This document shows, one piece after another, positions 30,042 through 38,518 of a stretch of 64,000 bases of DNA. A program made the translations under genes and the position numbers. Each line of letters begins with the position of its first letter. Position 1 is the first letter of the stretch. This DNA comes from a candidate division WOR-3 bacterium (GTDB lineage Bacteria; Hydrothermota; Tepidihabitantia; Tepidihabitantales; Tepidihabitantaceae), in contig JANLFQ010000001.1 in assembly GCA_024653355.1 (NCBI GenBank), positions 310,001 to 374,000 of the forward strand, written 5' to 3'. The notes beneath the pieces are model-generated. The model made no database searches, was not told the origin of the DNA, and was given only the letters and a program-made list of their open reading frames with translations.

Positions 30042-32044
30042 CTCGTAATTATGATACGGATTGCCGAATTAACTTCAAACCGAGCAAAGTATACCCCAGG
30101 ACTGACTGTCTTGCCTTTGCGGTCCTTTCCATCCCAGACAAGGGTGGTATTTAAGAGCGGTAAGTCGGTAACCATCCGGCCGCTTTTGTCGTAAATTTTA
30201 AGAGTTTGATTTTGGACTGTTTGATTAACGGTAAATCGCACCGGTAGTTTTGTCGGGTTTTGGTGAATTTTGATGGCCAAAGGCATTGATATTGCAGATG
30301 GATTGGAACTGATGCCCACATTCTTTACATCTTCTATCGCATCAAGGTGAAATTCGCCCCAGGCGGTGACTTTTATGTAACGGACACTGTCCAAGCCAAC
30401 AGCACCGATGTCAAACAGGCTCTGGTTGGTGCGGGCGGTGCCAATATTAATCCAGGGTCCTAACCAACTATTTGCTCCTTGAATAAGGGCGCTGTCAGTG
30501 CCGGCAGAGCGATAAACGATTAGGTCCATTCCTTCTTGATTACGAATCGGTTTCTGCATATCGAGACAGATATACTTGCCATTGTCAAGCCGGAACCCTT
30601 CACCATCGTGAGGCCCAAGCGCCCGAACCGGGTAGGTCCGGTTAAGTGCGGGGTTAACATAGTTGTTGTAGATATGGCGGAAGGCAAAAAGCGGTGCTGA
30701 TGGGTCCGAAGTTAACTGGACATCAACTGTTGTGACCGAGTCGCCGAAATCGGGTACAACAACATCTGTCAGGGTGGTTTCCCGATAGCCGGGCGCAAGA
30801 AATGTTATCTGATAGGTCCCGGGAAGATAAAACCGGTGAAAATCGCCCAGTGCGGGGTCGTTGTAACTGAGCCAGCGCGCCGGACTGACCCAGATTTGGC
30901 AGGGAACCGGTTCATTGGTCTCGGCATCGGTAACAGTACCTCTGATTCCCTGACCGGCGTGATGCATCAGAGCAAACATTGCCGGTTTATTCAGATTGAA
31001 AGTGGGGTCAATTTCAGAAGCGGGCGGGGTTTTGTAGATGTGAACTTCAATGGACCAGCCCATCATTCCATAACCGTAGTCAAAATCTTTGGTAGAACCG
31101 TTTATTGGGTACATCGAGTCCGCACCCTGACCGTAGGTGTAGTGGGTAAAGGCATCGTAACGGGCTGATAAAAATTGTATCAGGGGTAGTTCGGGAATCG
31201 TATTTACGTAAGTTGAGCAGCAACTCCAGGGGTGGGAGATGAAGGTGGTGCCAGCGTGATAGGAGACATAAGTCACCGCAGGATTACGCCAGATGTGCGC
31301 TAATACCGCCCTGTTCTCTGGTTCAGAAAACGGTGTGGCACCTTGACTTACTTCATTGCCCCACATCCAGCCCCAGTTGCGGTTTAAGTCAACGCCATTG
31401 CCGTTGTAGCGGCTTGCAGGGTTGCTGCTGTAGCCATCAGGGTTGTACATTGGTAGAAGGTAAATTTCCCGGTTGTCAACCATTCGGGTTACAATGGTGT
31501 CGGTGCCATAGTTTCGGACAAGGTATTTAAGCAACTCGAACACAATCGCCCAACCAATTTTCTCATCACCGTGGATTGCACCTTCAAAATGTACTACGGG
31601 TTCATCTTCGTTAATTTGGGGGTTATCCGAAATTTTCATCGCGAGGATTAAATTACCGTTGTAACTCAAGCCCAGCGTCTCCAGTTTGCAGATGTTAGGA
31701 TTGTTCTGGGCGATAATTGCCATTGTATCTCGGAATTCTGGGTAGGTTAAATAGCGACCATCGGTTGCAGGGGCGAGAAAATTTTGTTCATAAATTTTGC
31801 TGATGTTTGGAGTGATGATTTCTACTGTATATCCGATATTCCTTATTTTCTTCTGTTCGTCGGGCGTTGCTTCTGCCACAACACCTCGGGCATCAACATA
31901 GTTGACAATTGCGCCAAGTTTTTCGAGCGTGCGTACTTCGTCACGATTGGCACCAACTATGCGCACGAGGTCTCGAGCACTTTCAATGTGGGCAGTTGCT
32001 GTTAATAGAACGGTTAATATTCCGATAATAGTTTTCCATTTCAT
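30038..32044 (-). CDS. Secreted zinc carboxypeptidase (M14) with sorting-like C-terminus
   Basis: A 668-residue exported peptidase. The signal peptide covers about residues 1-22. The M14 zinc ligands are His158 and Glu161 (IHGDEKIG), followed by MYNPDGY, NGVDLNRNWG, a third His in SYHAGTTF and the catalytic Glu in WSIEVHIYK. A carboxypeptidase-regulatory-like domain follows (GIRGTVTDAETNEPVPC). The C-terminal domain carries IYDKSGRMV, VWDGKDRKGK and PGVYFARF with a basic end. A strong Shine-Dalgarno (AAGGAG) and promoter precede it. It is first in the M14-M16-M16 operon and related in layout to the M14 gene at 17.3 kb. Confidence 0.94.
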   Translation of the reverse strand: MKWKTIIGILTVLLTATAHIESARDLVRIVGANRDEVRTLEKLGAIVNYVDARGVVAEATPDEQKKIRNIGYTVEIITPNISKIYEQNFLAPATDGRYLTYPEFRDTMAIIAQNNPNICKLETLGLSYNGNLILAMKISDNPQINEDEPVVHFEGAIHGDEKIGWAIVFELLKYLVRNYGTDTIVTRMVDNREIYLLPMYNPDGYSSNPASRYNGNGVDLNRNWGWMWGNEVSQGATPFSEPENRAVLAHIWRNPAVTYVSYHAGTTFISHPWSCCSTYVNTIPELPLIQFLSARYDAFTHYTYGQGADSMYPINGSTKDFDYGYGMMGWSIEVHIYKTPPASEIDPTFNLNKPAMFALMHHAGQGIRGTVTDAETNEPVPCQIWVSPARWLSYNDPALGDFHRFYLPGTYQITFLAPGYRETTLTDVVVPDFGDSVTTVDVQLTSDPSAPLFAFRHIYNNYVNPALNRTYPVRALGPHDGEGFRLDNGKYICLDMQKPIRNQEGMDLIVYRSAGTDSALIQGANSWLGPWINIGTARTNQSLFDIGAVGLDSVRYIKVTAWGEFHLDAIEDVKNVGISSNPSAISMPLAIKIHQNPTKLPVRFTVNQTVQNQTLKIYDKSGRMVTDLPLLNTTLVWDGKDRKGKTVSPGVYFARFEVNSAIRIIITR

Positions 32045-32074
32045 TTAAACTCCTTTTGGTTACCCAATTAATTA

Positions 32075-32102
32075 AGTATAGTGTGTTAACATTGACTGTC
32101 AA
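32075..32102 (-). promoter_or_regulatory. Promoter of the M14-M16-M16 peptidase operon
   Basis: On the minus strand TTGACA (32097-32102) and TATACT (32075-32080) have a 16-base spacer. The leader is about 23 bases and carries an AAGGAG ribosome site. A second TTGACA lies about 26 bases further upstream. Confidence 0.75.
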
Positions 32103-32818
32103 AACTATTTTCCCGTAATGTCAATATCATGTGACAACCGTAAAGATGTAAAAATAGTATGCAAATTAGCGCAATCATTGCCGTTGACACTGTTTTTCGG
32201 GTATGGGTTTTACGCCTGTCGCAATTTGCTATCATATTGATTGCAAATGACTTAACGACATTATTCCATTTTAAATTAACCGGTCGCATTGTTAAATGTT
32301 GATATAACTGGTTTGTTAAGTTGTTGAATTTTAAAGGGTTGATACGGCAAGATAGATTTTGGCACGGATGCTGTAAATATACATTCCGGTGATTTTAATA
32401 AGATGCGAGAAATGGTTTTGGTGACATTGACAGGGTTTTAGGTGGAATAAGTTTGTCGGTTTTGCTCTTTACAATTGGGAATTTCGGTCCACCGGGCGAC
32501 CTCTTAAATTAAATGAAATTGTCCAAGACGGGTGACTACGGAGTCAAAAGGAAGCGCATTATTCTCTCTGCTCTCTTGCCTGTTGTTAAGAAGTGTACCC
32601 GAAACAATTGTGCTCCATAGTTTACTCGTCTTGAAGATTGGTGGGTTGAGGAAGGAGGGGTACCATTATCCCTTTTGGGAAGGAGGGATAATGAGCGAAG
32701 ATAAGCGGACCCCGGATGGTAGGTTGAAGGAGCGAAGTTAAAAAGAACCTTTGACCGAAGTCGAGACAAGATGATGCTCCTTGACCGTGTCGCGGTTATT
32801 GCTTTGTTTGAGCACATT
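32103..32818. other. Long AT-rich gap upstream of the structured leader
   Basis: About 700 bases with no convincing gene. Short open frames (32532-32741 plus, 32536-32817 minus) have no recognisable product. A perfect 10-base-pair hairpin is formed by CATTATCCCT (32664-32673) and AGGGATAATG (32684-32693). Two TTGACC words at 32751 and 32781 could be -35 boxes; the second has a weak TTTGTT 16 bases on. I looked for tmRNA, RNase P RNA and SRP RNA signatures on both strands and did not find them. Confidence 0.45.
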
Positions 32819-32982
32819 TGGGGTCCGCTGAAAGATTGTCTATCCTGGGGCCGGCATCTTAGCCTCCTTCTTGGGATTTTAAAAGCCCACGCCCAAGTCC
32901 TACCATAAACGGCCCCTTTTTCTGCGCCCGGTGGACCCCATTATTGAGGAGCTGCGGTACACCTGAAGGGTGTTTCTACACC
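32819..32982 (+). promoter_or_regulatory. Candidate structured RNA or mRNA leader (nested stems)
   Basis: Three perfect stems nest inside each other: TGGGGTCC (32819-32826) with GGACCCCA (32933-32940), GGGGCCG (32847-32853) with CGGCCCC (32910-32916), and CTTGGG (32870-32875) with CCCAAG (32892-32897). Two opposed internal loops separate them, giving a rod of about 120 bases. Just after it ACACC (32959-32963), GGTGT (32969-32973) and ACACC (32978-32982) can form two mutually exclusive hairpins. It lies about 110 bases before the lipoprotein start. It could be a small RNA, a regulatory leader or an inverted-repeat remnant; no known family was recognised. Confidence 0.45.
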
Positions 32983-33091
32983 ATTTAATTGGGAGAGAAT
33001 GCCGCCTTTTTTTAATATTCAGGCACTCTGGGACGCTCACAGGGTAGCCGCGGCTCCTTTAAGATTTACCGGGGGAGGAGAAGGGAGAAAG

Positions 33092-35047
33092 ATGTTGAGG
33101 GTAATGGGGTGGAGATTCAAATTTTTAACCATCGTTTTTTTAATTTTACTTGTATTTGGTGGTTCGTGCCTGAAGCCGCCGGCACTGCCTAAATGGGATA
33201 TCAATATACGAATTCCGGTTTATCAGAGAACGGTACGATTGGGCGAAATTCTATCTAACAATGAAAAATTTCAAATTCAGCCCGACTCGTCGTTAGTGGC
33301 CAATCTGGTTCACCAATGGGGACCAGTTGCGGTTGATGGAGCAGTTTCTCTAATTACGGTTGAGAAAAGAGAAAAAATTGCATTGGGGGATTTAGTTTTT
33401 TCCCGTGCGGGAAAAGGCAAGGAGGGAGTTAGTTGTAGCGAAATTTTTGGACCAATCCCTGATACGGGCTTACAACTACGGGTGGAACGATTTAGCAACA
33501 TTTTTGAAAAACATTGCGTGATAGAAAATATCGAATTCGTTGATCTCCATGAGGCGGTAGTAATTACAAAGGTCGAAAATAGAACCCCGTTGGTTTTTGA
33601 TGCGGTTACCATCAGGTTGCTGGGCAATACTGTCAATATTGAGAGTTTAGGTCCTGGTGAAGTTCAAGAAAAGAAAATTCGAGTGGGTGGAATGACGCTG
33701 GTTAATCCGATAGATGTTGAAATTGAAGTGTGTTCGCCGGGCAGTGGAGCAGATACGGTCAGGATTTTGCCGCAGGACAGCGTCTTGGTGAACATTGAGC
33801 TGGATTCACTCCGGATTGGCGGTGGCAGGTTGAAAATCCTTGATTGTAAGTTAGAGAAGAAGATGGAATTGGATATAGCGGCGAAGAATCCGTTGCGCAT
33901 TGATAGCGTAGTCCTTGAACAAGGGCAGTGTGTGTTTACGGTTGGCAATCGGCTACCGGTCTCGATAAATCTCGTCTACGACTTTCCCAAAATTGGGGTT
34001 AGTTCATCCCAGACGATTCAAGCCGGAGAGGGGATGAGTGTCGATTTCAATCTAACAGATGTGGTGATTGACAATTTACGCAAGAGCAGTGGGGTTCTTG
34101 AGCTGCGGGCTCAGGTGAATTTTGATTCGCGGGGGGAGTTTGTCGATGTGACAAAGGATTGCGAACTGGACATCGGTTATGTAATTTCCGACGCAATGCC
34201 CAAGATTCTCGTTGGCATGTTTCGGCAACCGGTGTACATATTTTCCCGTAGCGAAACGATTCCCGAACTGATTCCTTTTGGTGTTCGTGGTGCACGGTTC
34301 GCTTCCGCAGAGTTGGTTTTAGAGGGAGAAAACTATGTTGGTTTTCCAATGGATATTTTTGTCTCTTTGCGAGCAATAAAAAATCAAGGGGTGGTAGCAA
34401 CTATCGAAGATGTAATTGCGGTGTCGCAGCGCCAGGGGAACTTACCGGTTCGTTTTGATTGGAGAGTACCGGTGACATCGTTACTCAACACCGGACCGGA
34501 TTTTATTATCTGTGAATACAATGTCCGGATGAGAGGTTATGGTCGTTATGAAACGGGTCAATCGGTATGCGCCGGTACGATTTTGAATGTGCCATTGAGG
34601 CTGGCGTTGGTTCCGGATACGATAGCGTTGCCCGAAAGGCAGGTGGAACTATCTGATGAAGAGATACAGTCAACACGAAATCACCTCGTCGCCGGTGGTG
34701 CCGGTATCAGGTTGAAAAGCGCCCTGCCGTTTGGGATGAACGGGAAACTGGTATTGCACAATCGGACATCTGTTGTCCCGGATATCCTTGTTGACTCCGT
34801 AACAATCCCGTTTGCGATACCTGCGGGCATTGTTAACAATCAAGGTCGCTGTGTGGCAGAACGGGATACTCTGGTCTCGGTTTCTTTAGACAGTGTTGAA
34901 GTCACCCTGTTTAAAAGTCGTTCTTTAAGTGCCGGCTTGATATTGGAGCTGCCGGCAACCGATACGATTGTTGTCTATACCGGCGACCAGATGAAACTGG
35001 ATGCAGTTATTGAGCTCAAGGTGCGCATTGACAACGATAGCAGATGA
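33092..35047 (+). CDS. Large lipoprotein of unknown function
   Basis: A 651-residue predicted lipoprotein. I start it at ATG 33092, where GGGAG lies just upstream and a normal signal follows: basic start, hydrophobic stretch and lipobox VFGGSC. The longer frame from 32999 would add 31 residues before the signal. The mature part is beta-rich without enzyme motifs and has repeated segments of the type DTVRILPQDSVLVNIELDS, suggesting stacked beta-sandwich domains. It overlaps the next gene, a probable outer-membrane barrel, by ATGA, so the two may form one envelope assembly. I do not recognise the family. Confidence 0.8.
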   Translation: MLRVMGWRFKFLTIVFLILLVFGGSCLKPPALPKWDINIRIPVYQRTVRLGEILSNNEKFQIQPDSSLVANLVHQWGPVAVDGAVSLITVEKREKIALGDLVFSRAGKGKEGVSCSEIFGPIPDTGLQLRVERFSNIFEKHCVIENIEFVDLHEAVVITKVENRTPLVFDAVTIRLLGNTVNIESLGPGEVQEKKIRVGGMTLVNPIDVEIEVCSPGSGADTVRILPQDSVLVNIELDSLRIGGGRLKILDCKLEKKMELDIAAKNPLRIDSVVLEQGQCVFTVGNRLPVSINLVYDFPKIGVSSSQTIQAGEGMSVDFNLTDVVIDNLRKSSGVLELRAQVNFDSRGEFVDVTKDCELDIGYVISDAMPKILVGMFRQPVYIFSRSETIPELIPFGVRGARFASAELVLEGENYVGFPMDIFVSLRAIKNQGVVATIEDVIAVSQRQGNLPVRFDWRVPVTSLLNTGPDFIICEYNVRMRGYGRYETGQSVCAGTILNVPLRLALVPDTIALPERQVELSDEEIQSTRNHLVAGGAGIRLKSALPFGMNGKLVLHNRTSVVPDILVDSVTIPFAIPAGIVNNQGRCVAERDTLVSVSLDSVEVTLFKSRSLSAGLILELPATDTIVVYTGDQMKLDAVIELKVRIDNDSR

Positions 35048-36249
35048 GTATGTTCAGCATTATAACCTTTATCGTGGGAATTTTAAATCCGGTCTTTAGC
35101 GTGGGGACCGATGCGCTTTTTTTTAATCCCGCAAACCTCGGATTGCCGGCAAACCAGTTTTTTTCTCTTGATATTGTTGATGTAAATGGGGTGGGGGCAA
35201 ACAACTCTTTCAACATTGCTCAATACAATCGGTACAACGGGAAGTTTATTGACGAAACGGGAAAGGAAATTCTATTAAACTCGATACCCAGGAGCGGGTT
35301 AGTGATGGACACAAAAGTTCAGGCGGCAATACTGCGATTTAATTACGGCAACCTGGCTTTCGCGGTGCGGACCGAGGGTGCAGGTGATTTGGTAGTTCCG
35401 AAAAGCCTTGTTGATTTACTCCTTAATGGCAATGAACTGGACCGGACCTACAGTTCCAACGGTGCTCAATTTGAATTGGTTACACTCGCCAGGTCGAAAA
35501 TAGGGTTAGGCAAGCAATGGGGAAATTTTGTTGTTGGCGCCAGTTTAAACTATATCCGGGGTCTTTTCTACGTCCAGATGCTTAACTACGAAGCCCGGAT
35601 TTTAACCACCCGGCGCGGTTTTAGCGGTGAGGGATGTGTTGGTTATCTAAAGGCACAGGGTGGTAACGGCTGGACCGTTGATGTGGGTGCTGCGTACTGT
35701 CAAAACCGATTTTATCTCGGGGTGGCAATGTTTGATTTGGGGCCCGGGATAGTGTGGCGGGAAGGCGTTGAAGAACGGTACTGGACATTTAGCGTCGACT
35801 CTGCCAATCTTTACGAACTTCTTACCGAGTCCGGTAAGGTTTATTATCGGGAAGTCCGCGGTGCCGGTAATGAGGTTGTATCTTATTTGCCGGTTAAATT
35901 TAATGTCGGTATCGGATATCAAATCAATGAGGTGATTAATGCCGGTGTTGTCTTGAGTCCAGTTTTCGATTTAGAATCGGTGCGCTTAAACCGTTTCTCA
36001 GCGGAACTGACATCAGAAGTAACTATCAGAAACTTGGTGCCGGTCTGCTTGACCGCCGGATTTGATAACCGTTTTGGTCTTGTCGCCGGTATAAAAACCG
36101 GGTTAATCTGGAAACGGTGGAATTTTCGATTAGGCGTTAAGGAAGTGGGCGGGTTGTTTTGGTCCGGAAAAGGGGTCGAGGTGGGATTTGCGATTGGTTA
36201 TGCGGGGTATCCGAAATCGGTCACGCCCAAGTCGTTTTTCAAGATATAG
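35044..36249 (+). CDS. Probable outer-membrane beta-barrel protein
   Basis: A 401-residue exported protein with a short N-terminal signal (about residues 1-20) and alternating hydrophobic/polar strands through its length, many ending in aromatic residues. It begins after the signal with TDALFFNPANLGLPANQFF, the motif of the FadL/PorV-like or DUF5723-like barrels in which each strand pair is preceded by an NPA/NLG signature. It ends in a Phe-Phe-Lys-Ile tail. It is coupled by ATGA to the large lipoprotein. The barrel call is from pattern only. Confidence 0.7.
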   Translation: MSMFSIITFIVGILNPVFSVGTDALFFNPANLGLPANQFFSLDIVDVNGVGANNSFNIAQYNRYNGKFIDETGKEILLNSIPRSGLVMDTKVQAAILRFNYGNLAFAVRTEGAGDLVVPKSLVDLLLNGNELDRTYSSNGAQFELVTLARSKIGLGKQWGNFVVGASLNYIRGLFYVQMLNYEARILTTRRGFSGEGCVGYLKAQGGNGWTVDVGAAYCQNRFYLGVAMFDLGPGIVWREGVEERYWTFSVDSANLYELLTESGKVYYREVRGAGNEVVSYLPVKFNVGIGYQINEVINAGVVLSPVFDLESVRLNRFSAELTSEVTIRNLVPVCLTAGFDNRFGLVAGIKTGLIWKRWNFRLGVKEVGGLFWSGKGVEVGFAIGYAGYPKSVTPKSFFKI

Positions 36250-36258
36250 CGGTTTATC

Positions 36259-36286
36259 TTGACGAAAAACTTACATTGGTTATTAT
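36259..36286 (+). promoter_or_regulatory. Promoter of the alanine tRNA gene
   Basis: TTGACG (36259-36264) and TATTAT (36281-36286) have a 16-base spacer. The -10 box ends 8 bases before the first tRNA base, the right place for a start just ahead of the mature tRNA. Confidence 0.75.
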
Positions 36287-36294
36287 TCAAGAAA

Positions 36295-36367
36295 GGGGCT
36301 GTAGCTCAGTTGGGAGAGCACCTGCTTTGCAAGCAGGGGGTCGCCCGTTCGAATCGGGTCAGCTCCA
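36295..36367 (+). tRNA. tRNA-Ala (anticodon TGC)
   Basis: The cloverleaf is complete. Acceptor GGGGCTG (36295-36301) pairs with CAGCTCC (36360-36366), including the G3:U70 pair that marks alanine tRNAs. The D-loop has AGCTCAGTTGGGAGAGC. The anticodon stem is CCTGC/GCAGG with loop TTTGCAA and anticodon TGC at 36328-36330. The T-loop TTCGAAT and discriminator A at 36367 are present. The CCA end is not encoded. The gene lies between an outer-membrane protein gene and the convergent acyl-CoA synthetase gene. Confidence 0.97.
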
Positions 36368-36394
36368 CTCAAAACCGGCAAAATTTGTTAGTTC

Positions 36395-38518
36395 TCAAAG
36401 TAGCATGCGGGCATCAATCACCAGGGCACCTTTGCCTTCTTCGTAAACAAAAAGCGGATTGATATCAATTTCGTCAAACTCGGGGAAATCGGTTACCAGT
36501 TGCGATAGACGCTGAATCGACTCTTTGATTTTCTGTTTGTCCCGTGCCGGTTTTCCCCTAAACGGTTCAAGCAGGCGATATGCCCTGATGCCGGTAATCA
36601 TCGATTCGGCTGATAGGTCGTTGACCGGAGCAACGCGGAACACAACATCTTTCAGTACCTCTACCAAAATACCACCCAGTCCAAACATCAACAAAGGACC
36701 AAAATGCGGGTCCCGTTTCATTCCGAGGATTGTTTCCAATCCACCGGCTGGAGCCATCTTTTGTACCATTACACCCCAGATTTCGGCATCGGGCTTTTTG
36801 CTTTTTATCGTTTTCAGCATTTCGGTATAGCATTCTTGCAGCTGTTCATCGCTGGTGATGTTAATCCGAACGCCACCGAAGTCGGTTTTGTGGATGATGT
36901 CCGGGGAAACAATTTTAATTGCAACCGGATAACCGATTTTTTTAGCGGCGGTGAGCGCCTCAGAGATGCTGGTGGCAAGTTCGAATTCAGCCACCGGTAT
37001 ACCGTAGGCTTTGAGGATTTGATGGCATTCGGGTTCGGATATGAAAGGACGGGGCCGATTTTTTGCCCGTTCGACAATCTCCCGAACTTGTTCGGTTTGA
37101 ACATCGGTAAAGTTGACAACTTCTCCGGGTGGCCGCCGGCTCAATCGACCGAATTCAGCCATCGTTGCCAGCGCGCGGGCAGCATTTTCCGGGAAGAGAA
37201 AATGGGGGATTCGGACCCGGAGTAAGGCGCGGCGGATTGCGGTGTTGTCACCCATTGTTTGAATGCAGGCGAGGATTGGCTTATCGGTGTTCTGTGCTTC
37301 CTCGGCGATAACATTGGCAACATCAATCGCCTCTGCCATAACAGTGGGCGTCCAGATTGGGATAACCCCATCGATGTTTTCATCCTGGAGGAGGATGCGA
37401 AATGCGGCACGGTAGCGATTGGCATCACCGTCACCGATGATATCAACCGGATTGTTAATGGCAGCAGCAGGGGGCAGGACTTTTTTGAGTTCGGTGCGAG
37501 TTTTTTCGGTTAACGGTGCGATCTTGAGCCCATACCGGACACAGGCATCGGTTGCCATTATGCCCACGCCGCCCGCATTGGTGATAATCGCCACCCGTGG
37601 ACCACGCGGGGTCGGCTGGTAGGCAAGAACGGCAGCCTTGGCGATTAATTCGCTTACCGTGTCAACGCGAAGAATCCGTGCCTGTGAGAAGAAGGCGTTG
37701 TATGCCTCATCGGAACCGGCAAGGGCACCGGTGTGAGAAGATGCGGCACGGGCACCTTCGGTTGTCCGACCTGCTTTGATGGCGAGAATCGGTTTGGGTC
37801 TTCGGGAGTGGGATGTTATTTCCCGGGCAATGCGCATAAATTCCGGCGGGTTAACCAAATCTTCCAGATAGAGGGCGATGACATCGGTTTCTTCGTCATC
37901 CTTCAGGTATTCGAGCAGGTCACATTCGTTGATGTCCGCTTTGTTACCGATGGAGATAAATTTTGAGAGCCCGACCTCTTCTGATTCGGCATATTCAAGA
38001 GCGTTAACTCCGACGGCGCCGGATTGAGAAATGAGTGCGATGTTACCGGTGCGCGGCATAACGCGACCAAAGGTGGTGTTCAGCCGGACCGTCGGGCTGG
38101 TGTTTATCATTCCAAAACAGTTGGGCCCGACCAAACGGATTCCCCAGGTGCGCGCCCTTTCCTTCACTGCCTGTTCCAATGCAGCACCGGTAGTACCCAG
38201 TTCTTTGAATCCGGCTGAGATGACGATCGCACCCTTTATCTTCTTCTGACCGCACTCCGCGAGAACTGCCGGCACGGTGATTGCAGGTACAATGAGGATG
38301 GCAAGGTCAATTTCGTCATTGATGTCTAAAACCGAAGGGTAGGCTTTGACACCGAGGATGCTTTTTGCTTTTGGATTGACCGGAAAGACGACACCGGTAT
38401 AACCGTTAAATAGAATGTTGGCGAACAGGGCGCGGCCTACCGAGCCTTCCTTGCTTGAGGCGCCAATGACCGCAATGGAACGGGGTTTAAAGATAAAGTC
38501 CAAATTGTTTGATTTCAT
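36395..38518 (-). CDS. Acyl-CoA (acetate) synthetase, ADP-forming
   Basis: Converts acyl-CoA, ADP and phosphate into acid, CoA and ATP, the main energy-yielding step of peptide fermenters. The single-chain fused form has 707 residues. A CoA-binding Rossmann domain (FKPRSIAVIGASSKEGSVG) is followed by a succinyl-CoA-ligase-like domain with the phosphohistidine in AASSHTGALAGSD. The ATP-grasp domain covers about residues 470-700 (GYPVAIKIVSPDIIHKTDFGG). It overlaps by ATGA the upstream CoA-transferase gene. Acyl specificity (acetyl, branched-chain or aryl) is not readable. Confidence 0.94.
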   Translation of the reverse strand: MKSNNLDFIFKPRSIAVIGASSKEGSVGRALFANILFNGYTGVVFPVNPKAKSILGVKAYPSVLDINDEIDLAILIVPAITVPAVLAECGQKKIKGAIVISAGFKELGTTGAALEQAVKERARTWGIRLVGPNCFGMINTSPTVRLNTTFGRVMPRTGNIALISQSGAVGVNALEYAESEEVGLSKFISIGNKADINECDLLEYLKDDEETDVIALYLEDLVNPPEFMRIAREITSHSRRPKPILAIKAGRTTEGARAASSHTGALAGSDEAYNAFFSQARILRVDTVSELIAKAAVLAYQPTPRGPRVAIITNAGGVGIMATDACVRYGLKIAPLTEKTRTELKKVLPPAAAINNPVDIIGDGDANRYRAAFRILLQDENIDGVIPIWTPTVMAEAIDVANVIAEEAQNTDKPILACIQTMGDNTAIRRALLRVRIPHFLFPENAARALATMAEFGRLSRRPPGEVVNFTDVQTEQVREIVERAKNRPRPFISEPECHQILKAYGIPVAEFELATSISEALTAAKKIGYPVAIKIVSPDIIHKTDFGGVRINITSDEQLQECYTEMLKTIKSKKPDAEIWGVMVQKMAPAGGLETILGMKRDPHFGPLLMFGLGGILVEVLKDVVFRVAPVNDLSAESMITGIRAYRLLEPFRGKPARDKQKIKESIQRLSQLVTDFPEFDEIDINPLFVYEEGKGALVIDARMLL

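Noticed and set aside
32103-32998. tmRNA, RNase P RNA or SRP RNA in the long gap
   Set aside because: None of their conserved core words was found on either strand.
36159-36462. Two plus-strand open frames overlapping the tRNA
   Set aside because: They read through a complete tRNA-Ala and have no coding signature.
36704-37225. 173-codon plus-strand open frame across the acyl-CoA synthetase gene
   Set aside because: Antisense to a well-supported enzyme; no homology or ribosome site.
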